A stretch of 64,000 nt of DNA from Burkholderiaceae bacterium (GTDB lineage Bacteria; Pseudomonadota; Gammaproteobacteria; Burkholderiales; Burkholderiaceae). Under the pieces are notes generated by a model. That model was given only the letters and a program-made list of their open reading frames with translations, made no database searches and was not told the DNA's origin. Position numbers and translations under genes: made by a program. Of the stretch, positions 52,508 to 60,578 are shown in pieces (the stretch's first letter is position 1; each line of letters opens with the position of its first letter). Location of the stretch: NCBI GenBank assembly GCA_021166835.1, contig JAJPEN010000006.1, forward strand, positions 36,296 to 100,295, written 5' to 3'.

Positions 52508-54160
52508 TCAAGACCCTTCCGCGCGGAAGATCAAGAGATCGAGCGGCTCGCCTTCTTCGCGCAGCCGCTCGTAGAACTGCGGCACGTTTCCGCAGCCGCC
52601 GAAGCGCCCCGCGGCCCAGCGAAAGAGCGGCTGCATCAGCACGCGCGCGCCTTCGAGCCCGGTCAGCTCGACGATCTCGACGACGCGCCGCCGACCGTCG
52701 GCCATTCGGGCCTGGTGCACGACGACGTCGATCGCGCCGACGATCTGCTCGCGGATCGCGGCCACCGGCATGTCGACCTCGGCCATCAGCACCATCGTCT
52801 CGAGCCGGGAGATCACGTCGCGGGGGCTGTTGGCGTGCACGGTGGTGAGCGAGCCATCGTGCCCGGTGTTCATCGCCTGCAGCATGTCCAGCGCCTCGCC
52901 GCCGCGGCATTCGCCGACGACGATGCGGTCCGGCCGCATGCGCAGCGCATTACGCACGAGGTCGCGGATGCTGACCAGCCCGCGGCCCTCGGCATTCGCC
53001 GGCCGCGCCTCGAGCGTGACGCGATGCGCATGCGCCAGGCGCAACTCGGCCGCGTCCTCGATCGTCACGACGCGCTGCCCCGGCTCGATCAGGTTCGACA
53101 ACAGGTTCAGCAGCGTCGTCTTGCCCGAGCCGGTGCCGCCCGAGACGACGACGTTGCGGCGCGATCGCACGCATACCGCGAGGAAATCGAGCATCGGCTG
53201 CGAGAGCGAACCGTTCGCCACGAGATCGGCCGGCGAAAACAGGCGCCGATTGAAGCGCCGGATCGTGATCGCCGGTCCGCGCACGGCGAGCGGCGGAATG
53301 ACCGCGTTCACGCGCGAGCCGTCGGGCAGTCGCGCATCGACCATCGGCGACGACTCGTCGATACGCCGCCCGAGCGGCGCGACGATGCGGTCGATCGCGG
53401 CGCGCACCGCGTCTTCGCCGGTGAACGAGGCGCCGGTGGCTTCCAGCCGCCCGTTTCGCTCGACGAAGATCTCGTCGGGCGCGTTGACCATGATTTCGCT
53501 GATCGTCTCGTCGCGCAGCAACGGCTCGAGCGGCCCGAGACCGATCGCCTCGTCGAGCACCTCGCGGGCGAGCCGGTCGCGGTCCACGTGCTCGGGCAAC
53601 GCGCGCTCGCCGTGCGCGATCTCGCGCAGCAGCGCCTCGATCTCCGCGTGCAACTGCTCGGCGCTCAACTGACGGATGTCCTGGCGACGCAGGTCGATCG
53701 TGGCGAGCAGCCGCCGGTGCAGCAGGCGCCGCCACGGAACGAGACCGTCGGACGGAACGAGCGTCGACGTCCTTTGCGCTTCCCGGCCGTGCGCCCGGAT
53801 ACCGTGCGCATCCGCGGGGTCCGCGTCGGCGCGCTGCGCATCGCCGTGCCGGATGTGCGCAGCGTTTTCGCCCGTCCGATGCACGCGCACGCGGTATCCG
53901 GCGATCTCGATCTCGTCGTCCTCGGCCAGCGGTGCGTATTCCGCGATGCGCTCGCCGTTGACCCATGTTCCTCCGAGGCTGCCGCGATCGACCAGCTTGA
54001 ACCCCTGCTCGATGCGCACGATCTCGGCGTGCACGCGCGCGACGCGCCAACCCGGCAGGTGCACGGCGCTGTCGGGACGCCGCCCGATGCGCGCCGGGAA
54101 GCGCTCGATGCGCAGGTTGCGGGCGGACCCCTCGTCGGTTTCCACGGAGAGCGTCAGCAT
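52508..54160 (-). CDS. tadA: Tad secretion ATPase TadA (CpaF) with N-terminal FHA domain
   Basis: A 550-residue fusion. Residues 1-95 form an FHA domain (RIGRRPDSAVHLPGWRVARVH, GGTWVNGE). A linker of about 40 residues rich in Asp, Ala and Arg leads to a CpaF-type type II/IV secretion ATPase from about 140: EIMVNAPDEIFVER, Walker A GGTGSGKTTLL near residue 340, TIEDAAELRL and GECRGGEALDML. It powers Flp pilus assembly. FHA domains bind phosphothreonine, suggesting control by a Ser/Thr kinase elsewhere. Confidence 0.92.
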   Translation of the reverse strand: MLTLSVETDEGSARNLRIERFPARIGRRPDSAVHLPGWRVARVHAEIVRIEQGFKLVDRGSLGGTWVNGERIAEYAPLAEDDEIEIAGYRVRVHRTGENAAHIRHGDAQRADADPADAHGIRAHGREAQRTSTLVPSDGLVPWRRLLHRRLLATIDLRRQDIRQLSAEQLHAEIEALLREIAHGERALPEHVDRDRLAREVLDEAIGLGPLEPLLRDETISEIMVNAPDEIFVERNGRLEATGASFTGEDAVRAAIDRIVAPLGRRIDESSPMVDARLPDGSRVNAVIPPLAVRGPAITIRRFNRRLFSPADLVANGSLSQPMLDFLAVCVRSRRNVVVSGGTGSGKTTLLNLLSNLIEPGQRVVTIEDAAELRLAHAHRVTLEARPANAEGRGLVSIRDLVRNALRMRPDRIVVGECRGGEALDMLQAMNTGHDGSLTTVHANSPRDVISRLETMVLMAEVDMPVAAIREQIVGAIDVVVHQARMADGRRRVVEIVELTGLEGARVLMQPLFRWAAGRFGGCGNVPQFYERLREEGEPLDLLIFRAEGS

Positions 54161-54161
54161 T

Positions 54162-55499
54162 TCATTCGGCCATCTGCAGCCGTTCGCGCGCCTGCTCGAC
54201 GCGCTCGGCGCTGCGCTCCACCGCGGCGCGCTGGGTGTCGCTGCCGGGAGAGACGAAGCGGGGCGTGATGAAGACGACCAGCTCGGTCTTGCTGTTTCGA
54301 AACTCGCGCGAGCGGAACAGCGCGCCGAGGATCGGCAGCTCGCCCAGCCCCGGCACCTTGTCGATCGAACGCGACGCGTCCTCGCTCAGCAGGCCGGCGA
54401 TGACGAGCGTTTCGTTCTCGCGCAGGTTCACCTCGGTTTCGGCGCGGCGCTTCGTCAGGCCCGGAACGTCCTGCACCTGGACGTCGAAGTTGATCGCCGA
54501 AATCTCGGTGGCGATCTTCGCGGCGATGACGCCCGTTTCGCTCGCCACCGGCTCGACCTCGAACTTCACGCCGTACTCCTTGAATCCCACCGAAACCGTC
54601 CCCAGCCCGCTGGCGAAGGGCACCGGCAGTTCGCCTCCGGCGACGAAGCGCGCCGAGCCGCCGCTGCGGCACGACAGGCGCGGCTCGGCGAGCACGAGTG
54701 CGTCGCCGTTCTGCACGAGCAGGTTGATGACCGAGCCGATCGAAGTGGCGAGCCCGAGCGCCGTCGCAAAGGGCGGCACGCGGTTGCGCACCTCGAGGCC
54801 GGCTTCGCCCGCCGCGCCGCCCGGTCGGAAGGCGGTGCTGCGATGCAGGTCGCCGATGATTCCGAAGCTCGGCCCCTGCATGCTCGAACTCCAGCGCACG
54901 CCGATGTCGTCGAGACGGTCGCGCCGGATCTCGACCATTCGCACGTCCATCTCGATCATCCGCTCGAGCCCCACGCGACTGATCAGGTTCACGATCTGCG
55001 GATAGCGGCGCGCGATCTCGGTCATGCGGGCGGCTTCCTCCTCCGACAGCTCGTTGCCCTCGAGCACGACCTTGTCGCCGACGATGCGCGCGCGGATGCG
55101 GCTCGACTCGCCGAGCATCGCGCGCACCTCTGCAAGCAACCGGTTCGCATCGGCCGGAACGACGTGAATCTCGAAGCTGCTCTCGCTGCCGTCGGCGGCC
55201 CACAGATGCAGCGTGCTCTGCCCTGGCGCCTCGGGAATCACCAGCACCTGCCCGCCGTCGAGTGCGGTGGCCTGGATCACCTTGCCGTTGCCGACCGCAA
55301 CGCGCTTGAGTTCGCCGGCGCGGATGAGATGCACCTGCCCGACGTGCAGCTCTACCGGAGTCGGCGGCGCCCCCGCCGCGCGGGCCGAGGGAAGGCCGCA
55401 GGCGAGCGCGACGGCCGCGCAGAGCATCGACATCGGCCCCGAAGCACGCACAATCGCGAGCACGCGACGAAGGCCCGCGCGAAGAAGCATCGTGCTCAT
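54162..55499 (-). CDS. cpaC: Tad pilus secretin RcpA/CpaC
   Basis: A 445-residue outer-membrane secretin with signal peptide (cleavage near ARAAG, residue 42). The N-terminal pilus assembly domain (VELHVGQVHLIRAGELKRVA) and a BON-like part precede the secretin core: VRMVEIRRDRLDDIGVRWS, INLLVQNGDALVLAEPRLS and ELVVFITPRFV. Forms the pore for the pilus. ATG 55499 overlaps the cpaB stop; a second Met at codon 4 is possible. Confidence 0.9.
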   Translation of the reverse strand: MSTMLLRAGLRRVLAIVRASGPMSMLCAAVALACGLPSARAAGAPPTPVELHVGQVHLIRAGELKRVAVGNGKVIQATALDGGQVLVIPEAPGQSTLHLWAADGSESSFEIHVVPADANRLLAEVRAMLGESSRIRARIVGDKVVLEGNELSEEEAARMTEIARRYPQIVNLISRVGLERMIEMDVRMVEIRRDRLDDIGVRWSSSMQGPSFGIIGDLHRSTAFRPGGAAGEAGLEVRNRVPPFATALGLATSIGSVINLLVQNGDALVLAEPRLSCRSGGSARFVAGGELPVPFASGLGTVSVGFKEYGVKFEVEPVASETGVIAAKIATEISAINFDVQVQDVPGLTKRRAETEVNLRENETLVIAGLLSEDASRSIDKVPGLGELPILGALFRSREFRNSKTELVVFITPRFVSPGSDTQRAAVERSAERVEQARERLQMAE

Positions 55500-56581
55500 T
55501 GCGCCTCCGGCGTCGGTTGCACGGTGGGCATCTCGCGAGCGGCGCTGCGCGCGAAGCGATGCAGCCTCCATGCGGGTTCGTCGGCCCCGCCGTTCGGCGG
55601 CGCGGGGATCGCCGGCGCATCGACGATCGGTGCACGCATCTGCTGCGCGGCACCCGGCTCGGGCGGTCGCACCGCTTCGAATCCTTCGATCGGCGCCGGT
55701 CCGAGACTCGCCGTCGCGACGAGCGCGCCGCGCCCGCCGACGATGATCTCGGGGCCGATCGGCCTGGGCACGACCGGCGCACGTTGCGGCACGTCGATGC
55801 CGAGCAGCGCGTTGAGGTCCATCGCTCGCGCCCGCAACGGCTGTCGATCCTCCGGGTTGCGCAGCATTGCGGTGAGCTTTCCGCTGCGCTGCGCGACGAT
55901 CAGCTCCTGCGCCTGCGAAGGCGATACCTCGACGGTGATCGCGGTGAAGTGACGCATGCCGGCGGCATCTCCCTTGTCGGCGCGCACCTGCCGGCCCGTG
56001 GCGAGCACCGCGAGGTCCTGCATCAACGTGGACGTCACTTCCTGCGCGGGCGGCATGCCGGGCAACGCCGGCGGGCGCACGGTGAACAGCAGGTCGATGC
56101 GGTCGCCCGGCTGCAGCATTCCCGACACCGAATTGACTTCGTCGACGAGCACCGACATCGCGCGTATCCCCGGGCGGATCCGCGTCGAGAAAGTCGACCC
56201 ATCGGCCCCGACGATGACGCCGGCGAGCAGCGGTTCGCCGCTGCGCATCGGCGCGCCGATGCGGGCGCCGACGTGCTGCTCGAAGCGATCGGGACGCACG
56301 GCACTGCCCGGAACGAGATCGACCGGCACTTCGCGCACCGCCATGCTCCCTGCATCTACGACAGCGCCGGCTTCGAGATCGTGGCGCGCGACGACGACCT
56401 CGACCGTGGCCTGCGACGGCGCGAGCCGCGCCTTCTCGATTTCGATGCGTTCGGCAAGGTAGCCGCGCGCGCCGAACACCGCGAGCGCGCCGAATCCGAT
56501 GGCGGCCGCGACGAGCAGCGCGGAGCGATGGCGTGCAGCGAGGGCGCCTGCGCGCCGGGCCAGGGCGAGCGGGGGAATCAT
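55496..56581 (-). CDS. cpaB: Tad pilus assembly protein CpaB/RcpC
   Basis: A 361-residue periplasmic protein anchored by an N-terminal helix (LLVAAAIGFGALAVFGARGY). An SAF domain follows (VEVVVARHDLEAGAVVDAGSM), then the RcpC domain (GMLQPGDRIDLLFTVRPP). The Pro/Ala-rich C-terminal 80 residues are longer than usual. Coupled by ATGA to the small pilin-like gene upstream. Confidence 0.9.
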   Translation of the reverse strand: MIPPLALARRAGALAARHRSALLVAAAIGFGALAVFGARGYLAERIEIEKARLAPSQATVEVVVARHDLEAGAVVDAGSMAVREVPVDLVPGSAVRPDRFEQHVGARIGAPMRSGEPLLAGVIVGADGSTFSTRIRPGIRAMSVLVDEVNSVSGMLQPGDRIDLLFTVRPPALPGMPPAQEVTSTLMQDLAVLATGRQVRADKGDAAGMRHFTAITVEVSPSQAQELIVAQRSGKLTAMLRNPEDRQPLRARAMDLNALLGIDVPQRAPVVPRPIGPEIIVGGRGALVATASLGPAPIEGFEAVRPPEPGAAQQMRAPIVDAPAIPAPPNGGADEPAWRLHRFARSAAREMPTVQPTPEAQ

Positions 56582-56742
56582 GGCAGCGAGATCGTTGCGG
56601 TGAAGCGCTGGTAGCGGTCGGCAGCAGCGGAAAAGAACGACTCGAGCGGGCTGTGCGGACCGGCGGTGATCGCCAATACGAACAGGACGACGACGAGCAG
56701 ATACTCGAGCATCGTCTGCCCTTGCGAACGACGGGCATTCAT
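56578..56742 (-). CDS. Small Flp-like pilin, 54 residues
   Basis: A 54-residue protein with the class III prepilin motif GQTMLEYLLVVVLFVLAI: Gly before the cleavage site, Glu at +5 and Tyr at +6, then a hydrophobic helix. The tail of about 25 residues is short and polar. ATG 56742 and its stop each overlap neighbours (ATGA), confirming it as a real gene. It may be a second or minor pilin beside Flp at 59693. Confidence 0.75.
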   Translation of the reverse strand: MNARRSQGQTMLEYLLVVVLFVLAITAGPHSPLESFFSAAADRYQRFTATISLP

Positions 56743-57491
56743 CGAGGTGTCTCCACGTGGTGCAGGACGGCGCTCGCGCCCTGCGGTTGCCGATGCAGCG
56801 TGACGAGCAGTTCGGCGTTCGCGCTGCGATAGAAGCGCGCGCGGTCGTCGTTCCAGCGCAGGTCGCGCGGCGATCCGTTCGCCCGCATCGGCTCGTAGCC
56901 GGCGCGCAGCAGGTGACGCTCGAGATGCCGCTCGGTGTCGTCGAGCGTGCGCGTGAAATGCGCGACGAGCGTCGTCGCCCTGCGCTCGCCTTCGCCGCCC
57001 GACGAGAGCTGGCGCACGAGTTGCGCATCGGCGGGAACGAGCCGCGCGAGCGGCTCGCCTCTCGGCGCGCCCGCGGCCCGCAACCATCGGGTGAACAGGC
57101 CTTCGCTGCCGCCGCGCGCCGACGCCCGCAGTTGCAATGTCTCGAAGCCCTCGAAGCCCGGCGATCGATCGAGCGCGCCGCCAGCCGCACCGGCCGAGCC
57201 GGCGAGGCGCGACAACACGAACCAGTCTCCCGCCTGCGCCTGCAGCACCGTGTCGGCGCCCTGCGCACGCCAATGACGCTCGATCTCCCCGAGTGCGTCG
57301 CGCGGCGCCCGCGCGCTGCGCAGCTCGAAGACGACGACCGAATGCCCGGCGATCGAAGCATCCGGAATCGCGAGGCGGGCACTGTCGATCCCGGGCAGCG
57401 ACTGCAGCGACCCGAGGTCGTCGGCATGCGCCTGCAGGTGCACCGCGGCCAGCGGCAGTGCGGCGAGCAGCAATGCGGTGCGCGAATTCAT
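56739..57491 (-). CDS. Exported protein of unknown function in the Tad operon
   Basis: A 250-residue protein with a signal peptide ending at HADD (residue 24). No family recognised. It has alternating strands with ALGEIERHWRAQGADTVLQA and a second similar unit LERHLLRAGYEPMRANGSPR, which may be two copies of one alpha/beta unit (helix followed by G and a short strand). Overlaps both neighbours by 4 bp. A role in pilus assembly is inferred only from context. Confidence 0.65.
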   Translation of the reverse strand: MNSRTALLLAALPLAAVHLQAHADDLGSLQSLPGIDSARLAIPDASIAGHSVVVFELRSARAPRDALGEIERHWRAQGADTVLQAQAGDWFVLSRLAGSAGAAGGALDRSPGFEGFETLQLRASARGGSEGLFTRWLRAAGAPRGEPLARLVPADAQLVRQLSSGGEGERRATTLVAHFTRTLDDTERHLERHLLRAGYEPMRANGSPRDLRWNDDRARFYRSANAELLVTLHRQPQGASAVLHHVETPR

Positions 57492-58327
57492 CGGCCGATC
57501 CGGTCGACCGGCACGCGATCGACGTCTGCTTGATGCGGATGGAAGTCCGAGGCGCGTGGCTCGAGCCCGGCAACGTCCATCAGCTGCATCGACCACAGCG
57601 TGAGCTGGTAGCCGAGACCGAACGCCGCTTCATGCACTGGATCCACCTGCTGTCCGGCCTGGACGCGCGACTGCACCGAATGCGGCTCGGCGCCGTACGG
57701 CCCCGATGCGTTCCACGCGTCGGTGACGAGCGCCACGCGCGCGTGCATCAGCAGCGGCAGCGAGTCGAGGCGATCGAGCTTTTCGTTGCCCGCCTGGCTC
57801 GGCGACACGCGCATCCACAACTCGGAGATCGCGAGGCCGCCATCCAGCGACAGGCCGAAGCGCGAGGGGCCGGCGAGTCGGTCCAGCAGCTGGCCCGCAT
57901 CTCCCGCGGCACGACCGATCGCCGTGGAACGCCCGGCGTCGAAGCGCGACGGCGTCACGGCAATGGACACGTCCGCGTATCGCTCGAGCAGCGGGCGCAT
58001 CCGGCGATCGGTCCACAGCGCATTGCGCTCCTGCACGGGAGCGCCGTCGTCGAGGACGTCGGCGCTGAAGACCTCGCGATCGATGCGACCGAAGTGCCGA
58101 CGCCGCGCATCCTCGGCGAGCGCGGCGCGCGCATGCGCGTCGCTGCAGTCGTCGGGGCGCACGCTGCACTCGAAGGCGAGCGTGCGCGACGCAGCGATCG
58201 TCGCCTGCTGCATCGACTGGAACTTGCCGAGCAGCACGACCAGCAGCGCGAGCGGAACCAGCGCGATCGCGGCGACGAGGGCTTCGACGAGCGCCTGTCC
58301 GCGCTGGGCGCGCGCTTCAGTGCGCAT
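57488..58327 (-). CDS. TadE/TadG-like pseudopilin
   Basis: A 279-residue protein with the class III leader RGQALVEALVAAIALVPLAL (Glu at +5). The extracytoplasmic part is mostly helical and carries a Cys pair near residues 54 and 61. Overlaps the next upstream gene by 11 bp. Probably a minor pilin assisting Flp pilus assembly. Confidence 0.75.
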   Translation of the reverse strand: MRTEARAQRGQALVEALVAAIALVPLALLVVLLGKFQSMQQATIAASRTLAFECSVRPDDCSDAHARAALAEDARRRHFGRIDREVFSADVLDDGAPVQERNALWTDRRMRPLLERYADVSIAVTPSRFDAGRSTAIGRAAGDAGQLLDRLAGPSRFGLSLDGGLAISELWMRVSPSQAGNEKLDRLDSLPLLMHARVALVTDAWNASGPYGAEPHSVQSRVQAGQQVDPVHEAAFGLGYQLTLWSMQLMDVAGLEPRASDFHPHQADVDRVPVDRIGR

Positions 58328-59678
58328 AGCTCGCCGCCGCCGCACGTTGCGCCTCGCTCGGCTCGGCGAGGCGGGCCTGCCACCAGGGGCTGTACAGGCT
58401 CGCGTATTCGATGCGCTCGGGCGCACCCGGCGGGCGCCGGAAATACGCCTCGCCGACGGCCATCGCCCACAGCCGGTTGCCGGCGAAGGACTCGAACAGG
58501 CGCAGCCGCCCGATGCCGACGTCCAGCGCGTTGGCCGTGCGCACGTTCCGGGCTTCGGTACGCGCGAGCACGACGACCTGCGACACCGGGAAGCGCCCGT
58601 CGGCCAGCGCCGCGTAGTTGAGCTCGCGCACGCGCTCGATGCCGCCGTAGCTGTCGAAGCCCGCGTATCCGTCGCCGTCGATCTCCGTTTCGGCCAGTCC
58701 GGTGGCCAGGCCGTTGTCGCGCGTGTTGCCTGGATTGCCGACGATGCCCGGCGAGCCCGAACCATCGGAGGCCTGCGACGCGCCCCACCCCACCGGCATC
58801 CACTCGCGCTGCCTGCAGCTTCCGAACAGGAACCCGCTCTTGCGCCAGTTGTGGATCGACGCCGTATCGACGGCCTGCCAGCGCTCGAGATCGGGCGCCA
58901 TTCCGGTACCGCCGCGCTTGCGCCACCAGCGGAACCACTTGTCGATGCTCGTCGTGCGACCGAAGCACGACGAAGGCAGCAGCACCAGCCGCAGGTCGTC
59001 GCGCCGGGGCCCGCGTACGAAGGGGTCGAGCGAATCGACGACGACGTCGCGCAGCCTCGTGCGGTCGGCGTCGCTCGCGTAGCGCCGCGTGAAACGCGAG
59101 AACGCGCCGTCGTCGCCGAGCGCGAACGCGAAGAAGGCGGGGTCGTTCGCGCGCCCTACCTCGTTCGCGACGGCGCCGAGCCCGAAGGAATCGGCCGCCA
59201 GTTGCAGAGCCTCCTGGCTGCGCGCAAGCAGAGACTTGTAGCCCAGCGACGAATGCGCTCGCACGCGGATCTCATCGGCAGCCGTGGCCTCGGTGAGTTG
59301 GCGCGCCGTGCGAGCCACCGTAGCGGCCGCCCCGAGCACGGTAGCGGCAGGCGGCCAGGCCGCGGCGAGCGTGCTGGCATTCCCGGTGAAGCGCTCGAAG
59401 TACTTCGACCACGAAACGAGCGTGACAGCCTGCGCGACGGCAACCTCCTGCGCGACGATCGCGCGGTTCGCGTAAGCGTGGAAGTTCAGCACCCGTGCCC
59501 GCCACAGTGCTGCGCTGTAGGCGGCGGAGTCGGCCGCGTTGACGAGGCGCTGCTTCGTGGCGACGACCTGCCCCGTGCTGAAGAGCAGGAACAGCGCGAG
59601 CGACGCTGCGAAGAGCAGCGCAAGCGCGAGCACGAGCGTCTGCCCGCGCTGCGATGCCCTGACGTTGCCTGTGCGCAT
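58317..59678 (-). CDS. TadG-like pilus assembly protein
   Basis: A 453-residue protein with N-terminal RGQTLVLALALLFAASLALF and the TadG-type segment QRLVNAADSAAYSAALWRAR. The +5 position is Leu instead of the Glu seen in the other pilins here, so cleavage by a prepilin peptidase is less certain. A long periplasmic part with Trp and Gly follows. Lies 14 bp after flp. Confidence 0.75.
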   Translation of the reverse strand: MRTGNVRASQRGQTLVLALALLFAASLALFLLFSTGQVVATKQRLVNAADSAAYSAALWRARVLNFHAYANRAIVAQEVAVAQAVTLVSWSKYFERFTGNASTLAAAWPPAATVLGAAATVARTARQLTEATAADEIRVRAHSSLGYKSLLARSQEALQLAADSFGLGAVANEVGRANDPAFFAFALGDDGAFSRFTRRYASDADRTRLRDVVVDSLDPFVRGPRRDDLRLVLLPSSCFGRTTSIDKWFRWWRKRGGTGMAPDLERWQAVDTASIHNWRKSGFLFGSCRQREWMPVGWGASQASDGSGSPGIVGNPGNTRDNGLATGLAETEIDGDGYAGFDSYGGIERVRELNYAALADGRFPVSQVVVLARTEARNVRTANALDVGIGRLRLFESFAGNRLWAMAVGEAYFRRPPGAPERIEYASLYSPWWQARLAEPSEAQRAAAASYAH

Positions 59679-59692
59679 CGCAGTCGCCCGGC

Positions 59693-59977
59693 TCAGCGGT
59701 TGTTCGCGTCGTAGTTGTCCAGGCCCTTGCGCGCATTGGCGTTGGTCGACGCCGTGGTCGCATTCGCCTGCGCGTTGCCGATGGCGGTGGAGGCGGTCTG
59801 TCCCGACACCTCGAGCGCCAGACCGGCGGTCTGGTTGCGGATGGTCTGGCCGAACAGCGTGTAGACGCCGATGGCCGCAACGGCGATCAGTGCGACGACG
59901 ATGATGTACTCGGTCATGCCCTGGCCGCGCTGCCGAGGCGATCGTGAAGCGCGGGCGGGAACGGGAAGCGGATGCAT
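59693..59977 (-). CDS. flp: Flp major pilin
   Basis: A 94-residue prepilin. The leader ends RQRGQG, and GQGMTEYIIVVALIAVAA has Gly, Glu(+5) and Tyr(+6) as in Flp pilins, then a hydrophobic helix. The C-terminal part is rich in Ala, Asn and Thr. AGGAGA lies 9 bp before ATG 59977. First gene of the Tad operon. Confidence 0.9.
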   Translation of the reverse strand: MHPLPVPARASRSPRQRGQGMTEYIIVVALIAVAAIGVYTLFGQTIRNQTAGLALEVSGQTASTAIGNAQANATTASTNANARKGLDNYDANNR

Positions 59978-60020
59978 GGGACGGTCTCCTGTGGCGCCGG
60001 AAGGAGAAGGCGCAGGAACC

Positions 60021-60049
60021 GTTATAGGCGCGCACCTCGCACGCCGGAA
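60021..60049 (-). promoter_or_regulatory. Candidate promoter of the flp-tad operon
   Basis: On the minus strand TTCCGG (60044-60049), 17 bp, and TATAAC (60021-60026). The leader of about 38 nt to the flp ATG contains AGGAGA. The -35 is a weak match; the -10 is good. Confidence 0.5.
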
Positions 60050-60105
60050 TTCGACGCTCGGCCGATTCGGCGGCCTAGGACGTTCGTCGAACCTTGATGA
60101 CACCG

Positions 60106-60434
60106 ATGAGTGCTGAAATCGCCTTTCACGTAAGCAGCGATTGAAAGAGTCCCGAATTGGGACTACTGGATATCCTGACGACTCTCGTACAGGCGTACGA
60201 AGCTCGGCACTTTCCGATCGAAGCCCCGGATCCTGTGGAAGCGATCAAATTCCGAATGGAGCAAAGCGGGCTAACCGTGAAGGATCTCGAGCCAATCATC
60301 GGCAAAAGCAATCGCGTCTACGAAATCCTGAATCGCAAACGCCCGCTGACACTCTCGCGATGATCCGTCGCCTGCACCGAAATCTCGGCATTCCCGCGGA
60401 AGTCCTGATCGCAGAACCCGCTGCTCGGCAATGA
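60106..60434 (+). pseudogene. Broken HigA-like antitoxin gene
   Basis: Residues from 60145 onward read LLDILTTLVQAYEARHFPIE, then DPVEAIKFRMEQSGLTVKDL, typical of HigA/XRE antitoxins of about 130 residues. The N-terminal 45 residues are missing: an in-frame TGA lies at 60142. The frame breaks near 60356, where an extra CG follows TCG; the C-terminal MIRRLHRNLGIPAEVLI then continues one frame over to a stop near 60434. No HigB partner is seen. Confidence 0.7.
60148..60164. repeat. 17-bp inverted repeat at the HigA remnant breakpoint
   Basis: AGTCCC and GGGACT arms with a GAATT loop. It lies just where the N-terminal part of the antitoxin is lost, so it could mark the deletion joint. Confidence 0.5.
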
Positions 60435-60525
60435 CCGGCCAGGGCCGAGCACCGACGTAATCGCCAGGAGAGCCGCCAGGGGAGCGCAATTCGTTCGCGA
60501 TCGTAATCGCGAGTAGAGAGCACCA

Positions 60526-60554
60526 GTAAAAAGGGCCGGCGATTCGCCGGCCCT
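60526..60554 (-). terminator. Rho-independent terminator of aceA
   Basis: AGGGCCGGCG and CGCCGGCCCT form a perfect 10-bp stem with an ATT loop (60532-60554). On the minus strand it is followed by TTTTTA (60526-60531). It lies 24 bp after the aceA stop. Confidence 0.92.
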
Positions 60555-60578
60555 CTATTCAAAGGAAGCTGCGTAGCT

